NCBI GenBank assembly: GCA_017464845.1
Contig: JAFTYD010000006.1
Location: 1-39,810 of the forward strand
Direction of reading: 5' to 3'
Length of the DNA stretch: 39,810 nt
Origin: Clostridia bacterium
Lineage (GTDB): Bacteria; Bacillota; Clostridia; Christensenellales; UBA1242
The notes beneath the pieces are model-generated. The model had not been told where the DNA came from, did no database searches, and saw nothing but the letters and a program-made list of their open reading frames with translations. Shown here piece by piece: positions 7,644-19,100 of this stretch; position 1 is the stretch's first letter, and every line of letters starts with the position of its first letter. The position numbers and the translations under genes are program-made.

Positions 7644-7668
7644 AACGAGATTGCTCTCGTTTTTTATT
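7644..7668. terminator. Bidirectional intrinsic terminator
   Basis: AACGAGA (7644-7650) pairs with TCTCGTT (7655-7661) with flanking A and T runs. It lies between the convergent DUF2188 and ABC transporter genes. Confidence 0.85.
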
Positions 7669-10509
7669 TTATCTATTATTGATAGCGTCAATAGGTTTCT
7701 TCTTAGAGATTTTCATAACTGGAATAATACTTGAAACAAATGCAACAAGAACGCTTATTCCAACAAGCAATAATATTTGTCTTAAACCGAATGACATAAT
7801 TGTGATTAAAAGACCATATTGATTTCTTAATACATTATTTATGATTGTTACAGCAACAAAACTTGTTATGCAAGCAAGTATGCAGTTTATCATAGCAATC
7901 AACAAACTTTCATTAAAGAAGATTCCAAATACATCTTTACTTCTTGCACCGATAGCTCTAAGGATACCGATTTCTCTTTTCTTATAAGAAATACTTGTTG
8001 AGATAAAGTTCATAAGCATAAGAGATGAGAACACAGCAAAACCTATACCAACATACAAGAGAATTTGTGATAAAGTTTCAACCAATGAACCGATTGAGTC
8101 AAGAGTATAAGAAACTTCGTTCTTTATTGTAAAGTTATAAGATTTGCTATTCAAATCAAGAATACCTTGTAAAACTTTTTTAAGATCTTTTTGGCTTTCT
8201 GGAAGTGCAGAAGATACAGCAAAAGCATAGTCACCATCTTCAATAACAATTGCATCGCAAACATTTTCACCAGCAAGCATAAAGAAGGTATTAGACCAAT
8301 CACTTGGTTGATAGTCATTTTTATAACAGAAACCTTCAACTTTAAATTTTGTATTTTTTTCTTCATAAGTTTTGTTGTTATAGAAACTAAATACACCATC
8401 TGGAAGATTTGTATCAGCAAGAATAGTGTTTATATTTTCATTTAAGAAAGTATTTATATCACTACAACTAGTAAACGCATTATATAATTCATTATTACTT
8501 TGTTGAACACGATTTCTCATATAGCAACCAAGGTCTAACAAAATTCCGTTTTTAGAAAGGTTTGTTCTTCCATTAAAGTAATATTTTTGGAAGTTATTAC
8601 TTTGAGAAGAGTTGTTTATGTTAATGATATTTGTTGAATAAGAATTAATATTGATATCAACATCGTTTACATTTAAATATAAAGTACCAGAACTTTCAAT
8701 TGGATAACCTAGTGAAGAAGCATCATCTAACATAACAGAATTCATATAATTGTTAGTAACGAAAAGTAAGTTGTGATAACCAAATTTTTTAACAATTTCA
8801 AATTCATATTGTTTAAGCATATTATCAAAACTATAATCATTTGTATCTTCGTTTATATATCTCTCGCCATCGATTCCTGTATCAACAATACCAACAATTT
8901 TAAATCTCTTATAGTTGTCGTTCATATTAAATTCAACCCATTTGTTTTTAATTGTTGACAAGTCATTTAAATTTTCTGATTTATATTCAATATCAGTACC
9001 TTCTTGAGTTGTTCTTCCACGGAAACCATAATATTGCAAACATTCAGCAGTATATTTAGTTATAGCAACTTCATAATCATATGTAGGAAGATTTCCGTCA
9101 ATTTCGTAACCTATTTTTCTTAAATTTGATTCTGTATCAACAATTATACCAGAAAGACTACTATAGTAATAAGATTTATTATTTTTATTTTCAAGTGGAG
9201 AAAAGTAGACTGCTTCATATTCGTCTTTAAAGTTATAAACAGGAGTAAAATTTATTCCAGTTTCTTTTTCAATTTTATTGATATCTTTTAAAGAAAGGTT
9301 AACTCTACTTTTATTTTCATATCCATATTCGGTTTCTGTTATGTATTCTTTTGAAACACCAAAAGTTGAAATTTCAGAATCTTGGATAGATTTTGCCATT
9401 GTGTTTAAATATTCGTATGAAGACATTGAGTCAACAACACCAAACATAGCAAAAGCAACAAGTGAGAGAATAATAGTAAATATCAATCTCACAGGTTTAA
9501 CTTTCAAACTACTTGCACCAATTTTGAAAGAATCTCTAAATTTCATTTTTGACTTAATAAGTTTTAAGTCGTTTTTATTGTATTGTTTGATATTTAATGA
9601 TTCTTTTGTTGTTTGAGTAAATTCTTCAGTATTGCCATTTTCATCAATTCTTGATTTTCTTCTAAGTTCACTATTTGTATCTTCACTAAGAGAAAGCATA
9701 ATATCATCTTTAGAAGATTCAATAGTACTGATAATAAAATCTTTTTCTTGATTTGAAAGTTTATGACCTTTTTCAATTTGAATCATATTTTCGCCAAGAA
9801 GTTTGAATCCAGGAGTTAATTCCATAGGAGGAGCTTTAACTTTTCTTTCATCTTTAATAATACAACCATCTTTAAGTTCAATGATTCTGTCACCATAAAT
9901 TTCTGCAAATTCTCTATCGTGAGAAACAACGACAACAAGTTTTGTTTTTGACAATTTTTTCAAAGTATCAAAAACTTGTTTACCAGTGTTTGAATCAAGC
10001 GCACCGGTAGGCTCGTCTGCGAAAATAATTTCTGGGTCCTTAATCAAAGCTCTTGCAATAGCAACTCTTTGTTTTTGACCACCAGACATTTCATTAATTT
10101 TTCTTTTGCCATAACCTTTAAGGTCAACCTGTTCAAGAAGGTTATTAACTACTTCTTTTGTAGCTTTTTTACCTTGAAGTTCAAGAGCAAGAGAAATATT
10201 TTTTTCAACATTGAAATCATTTAAGATATTATATTCTTGGAAAATAAAACCAATAAAAGTATTTCTGTATGAGTCAAAGTCGCTTGATTTAAATTCTTTA
10301 GAAGATTTACCTTTAATGATAATTTCGCCTTCATCGGCGATTTCAAGACCACCAATAATATTAAGAAGAGTTGACTTACCACTTCCAGATTTACCTAACA
10401 AAAAGACAAGTCCGGTTTCTTCAAAATCAATAGATACATCATTTAAAGCTTTAACAGGGACACCTTTTTTAGGTTTGTAGGTCTTACTTATATTTCTTAA
10501 TTGTAACAT
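7669..10509 (-). CDS. ABC transporter, ATPase fused to FtsX-type permease (MacB-like)
   Basis: A 946-residue single-chain exporter half. The start is the ATG at 10509 (MLQLRNISKTYK) behind GGAGAAAAAATT. The ATPase occupies residues 1-220: Walker A GKSGSGKST (39-47), signature MSGGQKQ (141-147), Walker B IIFADEP (161-167) and the H-loop VVSHDRE (~195-200). A charged linker follows, then transmembrane helix 1 (~341-360), a ~450-residue extracytoplasmic domain and three C-terminal helices of the FtsX/MacB_PCD type. Such proteins work as MacB-type mechanotransmission pumps, often exporting peptides or resisting antimicrobial peptides or acting in lipoprotein traffic. No two-component system is adjacent, so the substrate is unknown. 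Confidence 0.9.
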   Translation of the reverse strand: MLQLRNISKTYKPKKGVPVKALNDVSIDFEETGLVFLLGKSGSGKSTLLNIIGGLEIADEGEIIIKGKSSKEFKSSDFDSYRNTFIGFIFQEYNILNDFNVEKNISLALELQGKKATKEVVNNLLEQVDLKGYGKRKINEMSGGQKQRVAIARALIKDPEIIFADEPTGALDSNTGKQVFDTLKKLSKTKLVVVVSHDREFAEIYGDRIIELKDGCIIKDERKVKAPPMELTPGFKLLGENMIQIEKGHKLSNQEKDFIISTIESSKDDIMLSLSEDTNSELRRKSRIDENGNTEEFTQTTKESLNIKQYNKNDLKLIKSKMKFRDSFKIGASSLKVKPVRLIFTIILSLVAFAMFGVVDSMSSYEYLNTMAKSIQDSEISTFGVSKEYITETEYGYENKSRVNLSLKDINKIEKETGINFTPVYNFKDEYEAVYFSPLENKNNKSYYYSSLSGIIVDTESNLRKIGYEIDGNLPTYDYEVAITKYTAECLQYYGFRGRTTQEGTDIEYKSENLNDLSTIKNKWVEFNMNDNYKRFKIVGIVDTGIDGERYINEDTNDYSFDNMLKQYEFEIVKKFGYHNLLFVTNNYMNSVMLDDASSLGYPIESSGTLYLNVNDVDININSYSTNIININNSSQSNNFQKYYFNGRTNLSKNGILLDLGCYMRNRVQQSNNELYNAFTSCSDINTFLNENINTILADTNLPDGVFSFYNNKTYEEKNTKFKVEGFCYKNDYQPSDWSNTFFMLAGENVCDAIVIEDGDYAFAVSSALPESQKDLKKVLQGILDLNSKSYNFTIKNEVSYTLDSIGSLVETLSQILLYVGIGFAVFSSLMLMNFISTSISYKKREIGILRAIGARSKDVFGIFFNESLLIAMINCILACITSFVAVTIINNVLRNQYGLLITIMSFGLRQILLLVGISVLVAFVSSIIPVMKISKKKPIDAINNR

Positions 10510-10621
10510 AATTTTTTCTCCTAACACGTCTATATTATCATAAATCTAAATTAAAGTAAAGATTTAAACTAAATAAAATAATATAAATATACAATATAAT
10601 AAAGTCTTAAAATTTTTATAA

Positions 10622-10655
10622 AAAAAGAGATATTGAATTGAATATCTCTTTTATT
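10622..10655 (-). terminator. Intrinsic terminator after rnr
   Basis: AAAGAGATATT (10624-10634) pairs with AATATCTCTTT (10641-10651), followed on the minus strand by a T run. Confidence 0.8.
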
Positions 10656-10669
10656 AACATTTAAAATAA

Positions 10670-12894
10670 TTATTTAATCATAGGATTATCATTGTATTTA
10701 ATATGTTTAGGTTTTGTTTCTTGTTTAACTTGAGGTTTTGATACTTCTTGCTTAACTTCTTTTTTATCTTCAATTTGTATTTCTTGTGGAATATCTAATG
10801 ATTTTTCTAAATCAGGTGTTGCATAAATCATTTTATCTGCAACATTAGCTTCTGTGATTTTTATTGAAATGCTGTCAGCAAGGTTATAAGTTTTTCCAGT
10901 ATATCTATCAACAATTGCCATTTTGTTTTTAGTAAATCTATAATCAGAGAAAACTCCATTTTCGAGTTCAGAAACAGGAACACAAACATCTATCATACCA
11001 CCAATTCTTACAGTTATTGAACCTTGTGATATTTTGCTAATGTATCCTTCAAATGTTTCTCCAACATGAAGTGATGCCCAGTAAGTGAATAAAACTTTAT
11101 CACTTTGAACTTCAGCTGCTTCTGCTTTTCTTTCTTGTTCAGAAAGATGTTCACCCATTGTTTCAAGAGATGACATAGAATATGTATTGTTGCGACCCTT
11201 CAAGTGTTCTTTAAAAACTCTATGCATAACCAAATCAGGATATCTTCTAATTGGTGAAGTTGTATGAGCATAACCTTGTGATGAAAGACCAAAGTGTCCA
11301 AGATTTTCTGGTTGATATTTTGCTTTGCTCATTGACCTTAATGCAAAACTTGTTAAAACATCTTCGTATTTACTATCTTTAATAAGTTCTGTCAATCTTT
11401 GGTAACTTTGTGGATTTGGTTCCAAATGATGTTCAAGTTCAAGATTTCTTAACATTGAATTAACGGTAGACATTTTGTCTTCTCTTGGTTTTTCGTGAAC
11501 TCTATAAAGGCCATGTAAACCTTGAGATTCAAAATACATAGGAAGAGCTTCGTTGTTAAGAATCATAAATTGTTCAACAACAGCATGAGATACATCTTGA
11601 CTTGCATTTGTAACATCAAGAACTTTGCTTCTTGTCCAGTCAAACTTAAAGGTAGGTTCTTTGCTCTTAAAAGAAATTGCACCTCTAGATTTTAACTTTT
11701 TATCTAAAACTTCATGTGCTTCATACAATGTATCAATAACATCTTTTACGTCACTAAATTCAACATCTTTTCCATTACGGCCAAGACGGATATCTTCTGC
11801 TTCTTCGTATGATAACGAATGAGCAACATTTATAACAGCTTCATGGAATTCATAATTTTTTATTTTACCATTTTTGTCTATGTCAATGATTGAAGCAAGT
11901 ACCAATCTGTCAACACCTTCATTAAGAGAACAGATACCGTTTGATAAAGCAGGTGGGAGCATTGGATAAACACCATCGCCAAGGTAACAACTTGTACCTC
12001 TTGCATAAGCTTCTTTATCAATTGCACTACCTTTTTTAACATAATGGCTTACATCTGCAATAGCGACATAGCATCTGTAACCATCTTGAGTTTTTTCTAC
12101 ATATATTGCATCATCTTTATCCTTACAACCTTTTGGGTCCCAGGTTGTAAATTTAAGATGTCTTAAATCTAATCTGCCTTTTAATTCTTCTGGTTTTACT
12201 TCTTGAGGAATTCTTGAAACTTCAGCCATAACTTCAGCAGGGAATTCTTTAGAGAAACCATAAGAATCAGCAATTGCTATATTTTCAACAATTGGATCAT
12301 CTGCATAGCCATAAACTTTATCTATGACACCAGCTCCACTATCTTTACTTGAAGTTGGTTCAATAGTAACTTTAAGACTACATTTTTTACCAAGATGTTC
12401 TCTTGTCTCTTTACCTTGAGGGAGAATATATTCTGGTAATTTTTTATCATCTGGCACAAAAACATAATATCCTGTGTCAGTTTTTCTTACAACACCAACA
12501 ATGTTATTGGTTTGTCTTTTTATTATACGGCTAATAAAAGCTCTTTCTTGACCTTTGCTTCCATTGTAGCCAAGTTCAACAATATCGCCTTCTCTAGCAC
12601 CATTTGAATTTGGAACATAGATATCTTGTTCCTGTCCTTTCACGGTAACAAAACCGTAAGAACCTTTGAAGCATGAAAAACACCTTCATTAATTTTTCCA
12701 CTATTTCTTATTTCTCGTCCATGATTACTTACACTGAGTCTTCTTTCTTGTACAAGTTCTTTGATAGCATTATTTGCTTTTCCGTTAGAAATGCCTAATG
12801 TTTTGCTAAGTCTGTTGACAATTGAGAATACATCAGTAGTGTTAAAAAAATTATTTACAACCAAGGTTGTGTAAACTTTTTCTTTTATATCCAT
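10670..12894 (-). pseudogene. rnr: Ribonuclease R split by a -1 frameshift
   Basis: 3'-5' exoribonuclease of RNA turnover. The N-terminal frame (12894 to 12640) holds the winged-helix domain and ends HASKVLTVLLP. The second frame, open to 10670, encodes OB folds, the RNB catalytic centre (TTWDPKGCKDKDDAI with its aspartates), an S1 domain and a basic tail. Adding one A to the AAA at 12665-12667 restores HASK-GSYGFVTVKGQE, the expected RNase R sequence, so the lesion is a single missing base. It may be real inactivation, ribosomal slippage or an assembly error. The GTG at 12643 could also start a protein lacking the winged helix. The start at 12894 (MDIKEK) is 8 nt after AGGAG; the ATG at 12900 is too close. 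Confidence 0.85.
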
Positions 12895-13072
12895 AATCAT
12901 TTCTCCTTGATTAATTGTATCACACCACCTTTAAAATTACAATATATTTAACTAAATCTTTAAAAAATTTTATTATAAAATAATAAAAAGTAAAATTTTA
13001 AAGAAATAAGCCTTATTTTGTTTAATTGATTAATGTAGTCTAATTGTTTGAGTTATATAAAAAGGGGCAATT

Positions 13073-13138
13073 TTGAGCCAAAATACAGCAAAAGAAACAA
13101 AGGTTGGTGTGGAAGTAGTTGAAAAACATAAATTTTAA
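13073..13138 (+). CDS. Possible 21-aa peptide ORF
   Basis: A TTG start 5-6 nt after AAGGGG opens a 21-codon frame (SQNTAKETKVGVEVVEKHKF) that ends just before the lipoprotein's -10. It could be a tiny gene or chance; no family is recognised. Confidence 0.2.
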   Translation: MSQNTAKETKVGVEVVEKHKF

Positions 13139-13147
13139 TGTTATAAT
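13119..13147 (+). promoter_or_regulatory. Sigma-A promoter of the giant lipoprotein gene
   Basis: TTGAAA (13119-13124), 17-nt spacer, TATAAT (13142-13147), 31 nt before the ATG at 13179. Confidence 0.8.
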
Positions 13148-13178
13148 AACTGAAAGTATATAAATAATAGAGAGGGTT

Positions 13179-16100
13179 ATGATGAAAAAAAGATTCCTTG
13201 TTTTTGTTTTACTTCTTATATCTGTATGTACATTCTTTACTGCTTGTGGAAGTAAAAATAATACAAAACTAAATTTTATGGTTGATGATGAACTTTATTA
13301 TAGTGTTGAATATGAAAGCTCATCTGATGATCTTAAAATGCCAGATGATCCTACAAAAGAGGGTTTTATTTTTGATGGTTGGTTTTTTGATAAAGATGTT
13401 TGGCTTAAACCTTTTGATGAAGATAATTTACCTAAAGCTGATGAAGATAAAATTTATATCTATGCAAAATTTGTTGAAATAGAGGAAATTTGTAATCATA
13501 GTTTTGATGATTGGCAAGTTATAGATTATCCAGATTGTGAAAATTCTGGTCAGCAAGAAAGAACATGTTTGCTTTGTGGACATATTGAAACAGAAAGTAT
13601 TAATGCTTTAGATCATGATTATTCACATTTTAATATAAATCCAACTTGTACTGAAAAGGGATACACAAGACATGAATGTAATCGATGTGAAGAATTTTAT
13701 ATTGACAATTACATAGATGAACTTGGACATACAGAAGTTGTTGATATTAAAGTTGATGCAACTTGCACAGATGATGGATTAACTGAGGGTAAACATTGTT
13801 CTGTGTGTAATGAAGTTTTAATTGCACAACAAAAAATTGATAAACTTGGACATGATACTTCAGATTGTATTGTTACTGAAGAAGCAACATGCTTTAAAGA
13901 AGGTAAGATGGAAGGAGAATGTCCTGATTGTGGGGAATCTTTACATATAACTATTTCACAACTTAATCATAAACCAAGTCAGTTGCAATTCGAAGATGAA
14001 GAATATTGTGGTAGTCAAAAATTAGGAATAATAACTTGTACTGAATGTTTTGTAATTTTGCAAGAGTTTGGTCATGATTATAAAGAACATACAATTTCGG
14101 CAACTTGTGAGAAAGACGGAAGTGTAACTTATATTTGTCAAAACTGTCAAGATAGTTATGTTATAACAATCGAAGCTCATGGACACATTGATGGAGAGTG
14201 GGAAGTTTTGACTTTTGCATCATGTTGTCAAAGTGGAACAGATATTCAAAAATGTTTGATATGTGAAGATATAATAAATTCAAAAGCAACAGAAAAAATA
14301 AATCATACTTATCAAAGCAAAGAAGAAGGAAATAAAATAATTTATGAATGCTTGTATTGCGAAGATAGTTATGAAGAAATAATTGAAGAATGTATCACCA
14401 TAACACTTCAAACAAATGGAGGGAAATCACTTCCTGTAATTATTATCAATAAAGGAGAAATACCTTCTTTACCAAATCCAACAAAAGAAGGAGTTGAATT
14501 TTTAGGTTGGTTCATTGATGAAGAATTACAATCTGATTATTTAAATGAACCTTTATATAAAGACACAACACTTTATGCTTGTTGGAGTCAGGAACTTGTT
14601 ACTGAATACGTTGAAACAAACAATATTATTACAGATGTTGGCACTGACTTTACATTTGATATTATTTCACAATTTAAACTTACAGATGATAATATTGGGC
14701 TTTTTATAACTATTACTGATATTTCAAATAACAATATTGAATTTTACATTAAATCCAAATCAGAAAATTTATATACAATTGCAAGTGATGATTATCAAAA
14801 AGGCGAAACTTATGTGGTTAAAATCATAGGTAGTGCTGAGTTTAAAGATATCAAAGGTAATGAATTGTGGTTTGTTACAGAATGCGAAAATTATGTTGAA
14901 ATTGAAACAAAAGATAATCTTAAGTTTATTCATATAAGTCAAGTATTTGGATATGATGAACAAGATGAAAAATCGTATATTTTCTTAAAATCAGATGTTT
15001 TAGATGCAAATGATATAGCTGTTGTTTACGATAAAGACTATAACGATATGAGAATTGTTTTCCAAGTAGAAAATGAAACTAGTTTAAATGGATTGTATGT
15101 TTATGAAATTAAAAAAGCTGATCCAACAAAAGTTTTTGATCGTTATGAATTTTATTACAGTGAAGATATGGATTTGACAGATGTTGAATTAAACGAAAAT
15201 CTAGAAGATGAAGTTATTGCTAAATTTATGCAATCTCCTTTGTATTCACAATTCGCATATGCTGCAAATCAATTTTCATTAAAAAATGATAGTTTCTATA
15301 CATTGAATGATATAAAAATTGTAGGCAAAGTACAAAAAGTTAATAGTAGTGTTGTTCTTAACTTGAAAGTTACAGCAGATTTTGTAAAGGGTGAAGTTGG
15401 AACAAGTTATAGTCAAAAATTATTCTCTGTAGTTTTAGATGTCAAATTAACAATTTCATACAAAATTAAAACTGTTGTCAATAGTGCTGAAGATTTTTCT
15501 TTCATTCTTAATGTAAATACAGATACAAAAGTTGATTTGTATGCATCAAACGGAGTTCAATTTAAAGACAACAAGAGTTTGTCATATTTCAAAAAACTTT
15601 TCCTTCTTGCAAAAGAAGAAAAGAAAGTTTACGAAGAAAAAACATCATCTGTTTTATATTCAAAAGAAATTGAAATTTTCAAAACAACAAAATTTATTTA
15701 TGGTTTCACTTTTGGTTTAAATGCATCAAATGTTTTCCAATTTGAAGCATTGGGTCAATTGGGAACATCTTTGAAATCAAATATAAATTCAACAATTGGT
15801 TTTAAGTTTACAAAAGAAACTGGCGCAGAAATGATAACTGGATTTGGTGGAAGTGCAAGTGCAACATTCTACTTAATGGGAGAAATTGAACTTTCAGCAG
15901 GATTAAAACTTGGTGTTTCAATAGGTCTTTTGGGAATGGTTAATGCAGAATTTTCTGCAACAGCAAGTGCGATTTTTGAACTTGGTGGAATCATTGGTGC
16001 ATCAATCAGCACAACAGGTCAATCAAATACATTTATGGGTGGATATATTCAGTTTAAACTTGGATTAAATGTTAAAGCTGGATATAGTATAAAACTTCAA

Positions 16101-19100
16101 TATTGGCTTTTTGGTTGGAAAGAAAAACTTCTTCATTCAGATAATTTCTTTGATAAAAAATGGGAGATTCCTCTTTTAACAATCGGAGAAAAGTCTGTTC
16201 CACTTTACTTTGAAACAGCAAACGAAGTTTATGAACAAGAAACAAATTGTAATCAAACATTAAAGATTAATGAATTTGTAAATAAAAAAGCTATTTTCCA
16301 AAATACAGATGGAAAGAGCACAAACACAAGAGATGTTATTTGTAAATACTATTTGTTAGAAGATTATGAAGGTATAAACCTTTCATCAAATGGTGATTTG
16401 ACTTTTGATGATTGTGATTTGCATACTGCAACAATCAAAGTTAAAGTTTGCTATGGCAATGTACAAAAGATTGTAACTATTAAATTAACTATTTTACATA
16501 ATATTGAAGAAGTCCTTTATTTGGCACCAACTTGTACAACAGAAGGACAACAAGCTTGCAGTTATTGTTCATCATGTGATGTGATTTTCAGTGGGGAACT
16601 TGCAAGCATAGAAAAAATTGAACATAATTTTGAAAAACAATATGTTTCTGAAAATTCTTTAAAGACAGAAGCAACATGCACAAAACTTGCAACTTATTAT
16701 TATTCTTGTACTGAATGTAATGCAATTTCAAACGATAAATATTTTGAATTTGGTGACTTTGCAGAACATAAATATGATAAAGAGTACACTTGCAAAGATA
16801 AAAATTGTATTGCATGTGGATATCTTTTAGAGGCAACTACTGACCATGAACTTGGTCAACAATTCATTGAAAGTTCAACTTGTCCAGGAAAAGGTTATTT
16901 AGCAGAATTCTGCTTGTTATGTGGTGAATGGCAAAATGAAACAGGTATGCCTGGTCAATTAATGCATCAAATTGAAGATAGAAGTGTTCTTCCAACTTGT
17001 ACAGAAGACGGATATATTTTATATGTTTGTACAGATTGTGATGTTGAAGTTATAAGAAAAGAATTAAATGCACTTGGACATGAATTAAATTTTATAAAAG
17101 ATAGCGAAGGTCATTCTGCTCTTTGTGTAAGAGAAGGTTGTGGATATTCAGAAGAAAAAGAAGCGCACTCAAGTGAAAATCAAGCAACATGTGATAGTGA
17201 TGAAACTTGTGATAAATGTGGATACTTGATTGAAAGTCGTTTATGTCATGATTATGTTATAAAAAATGGAGAAAACTCAACTTGTATCCAAGAAGGTTAT
17301 ACAAATTATCATGAATGTTCAAGATGTTTTAAACAATATGGTAAATTAACAATTCCTGTTGGAGAACATAACTTTGGTGAGTGGATTCATAACGAAGATA
17401 CAAACACTCACAATAGATATTGTATTTACTGTGAAGATGAATATGAAACTGCAGATTGCGAATTTGATATTGATTTTATCGAACCAAGTTGTTATAAACC
17501 AGGCTATAAAATTAGTACTTGTGTTTATTGTCAAAACATAATTACAGAAATAAATGCACAACCTCATCATAATTTTGATAAGGGTGTAGTAGTTGAATCA
17601 ACCTTATATGAAGAAGGCTCAACAACTTTCACATGTCTTGATTGTGGATATACAATTATTGAAAAAATTTCAAAACTAGAACCTCAATGGACAACATGGG
17701 TTCATGTAGAAGGAACATCAACACATATTCGTTATGATATTTATGATAGAACATTCTTTGAAATAGCAGAATGTGAATTTGAAACTCAAACACAGCAACC
17801 AACTTGCACTGAACAAGGGTATGATGTACATATATGTAAAATATGTGGATATGAAAAATTTGATAATTTCACACAAGAATTAGATCATGAATTTAGTAAA
17901 GTTTGGAGTAGTACTTCTCAGATACACTTCCATAAATGTACAAGAGAAGGTTGTTATGAGATATCTGATGAAGGTCAACACTCATTTGGAATATTTGAAA
18001 CTACCAAACAACCAACATGCGTAAGTCAAGGAAGTAAACAACAAACTTGTTCAATTTGTTATTATATTAATGTAGAGAGTATTAATCCTCTTGATCACAA
18101 CATGAGTGAGTGGTCAGTTGAAAAAGATTCAACTTGTGTTGAAGAGGGTGAAAAAGTTAGAAGTTGTTTAAGAACTGGTTGTCAAAAGAAAGAAACTGAA
18201 ACAATAAGTAAAAAGCAACACACAATGGAACATTATGAAGAAGTTCCTCAAACATGTACACAAGATGGAACAATTGAGTATTGGCATTGTGAAACCTGTA
18301 ATTTGAATTATGGTGATGCTGAAGGATTAAATGAAGTTGAAATTTTAATTATAGCAAAGGGTCATAATTTAACATATACACATAACCAAGACAATTCAGG
18401 ACATACTGTTGAATGCTTGGCTTGTGATTATCAATTGTCACAAACTTGTGAGTTTAATAAATATATTATTAATCCAACTTGTACAGAAATTGGATATACA
18501 AGATATACTTGTAAATTATGTTTATATTCATATGAAGAAGAGCATAAAGACGCAAACGGACATAGTTGGGATAAAGGTGTTGTAACAAAACAACCAACTT
18601 GTACAGAAGACGGCGAAACAACTTTCTCATGTGATAATTGTGATTCTGTTTATACAGAACAAATAAATGCAAGTGGTCATGATTTTAGTGAAGACTGGAA
18701 TTATGATAATTCTGTACATTATCATATTTGTTTGAATGAAGGTTGCAATGAAAAAATTGATCAGACAAGTCATATTTATACTGAATGGACAGAAGTAACA
18801 AAACCTTCATGTATTGCTTCTGGAACAAAAATAAGCCATTGTGATGTATGTGATTATGATACTGTTGAAACAATAAAAGAATTAGGTCATGATTACACAC
18901 AATGGACACAAAAATCTTATTCAACCTGCACAGAAGCTGGAATATTGGAAAGAATTTGTCTTCGTGAAGGTTGTGGAAATGTTGACAGAAAAACAATTCC
19001 TCTCCTTGAACATAAATTAACTTATGTTGAAGAAGTTAAACCAACTTGTGTAACAACAGGAATTATTGAACATTGGAATTGTGAAGAATGTAACAAAAAC

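Noticed and set aside
12640..12667. Programmed -1 frameshift in rnr
   Set aside because: The site TTCAAAGG lacks a classic X-XXY-YYZ heptamer and no downstream stimulatory hairpin was seen, so a deletion or sequence error is more likely.
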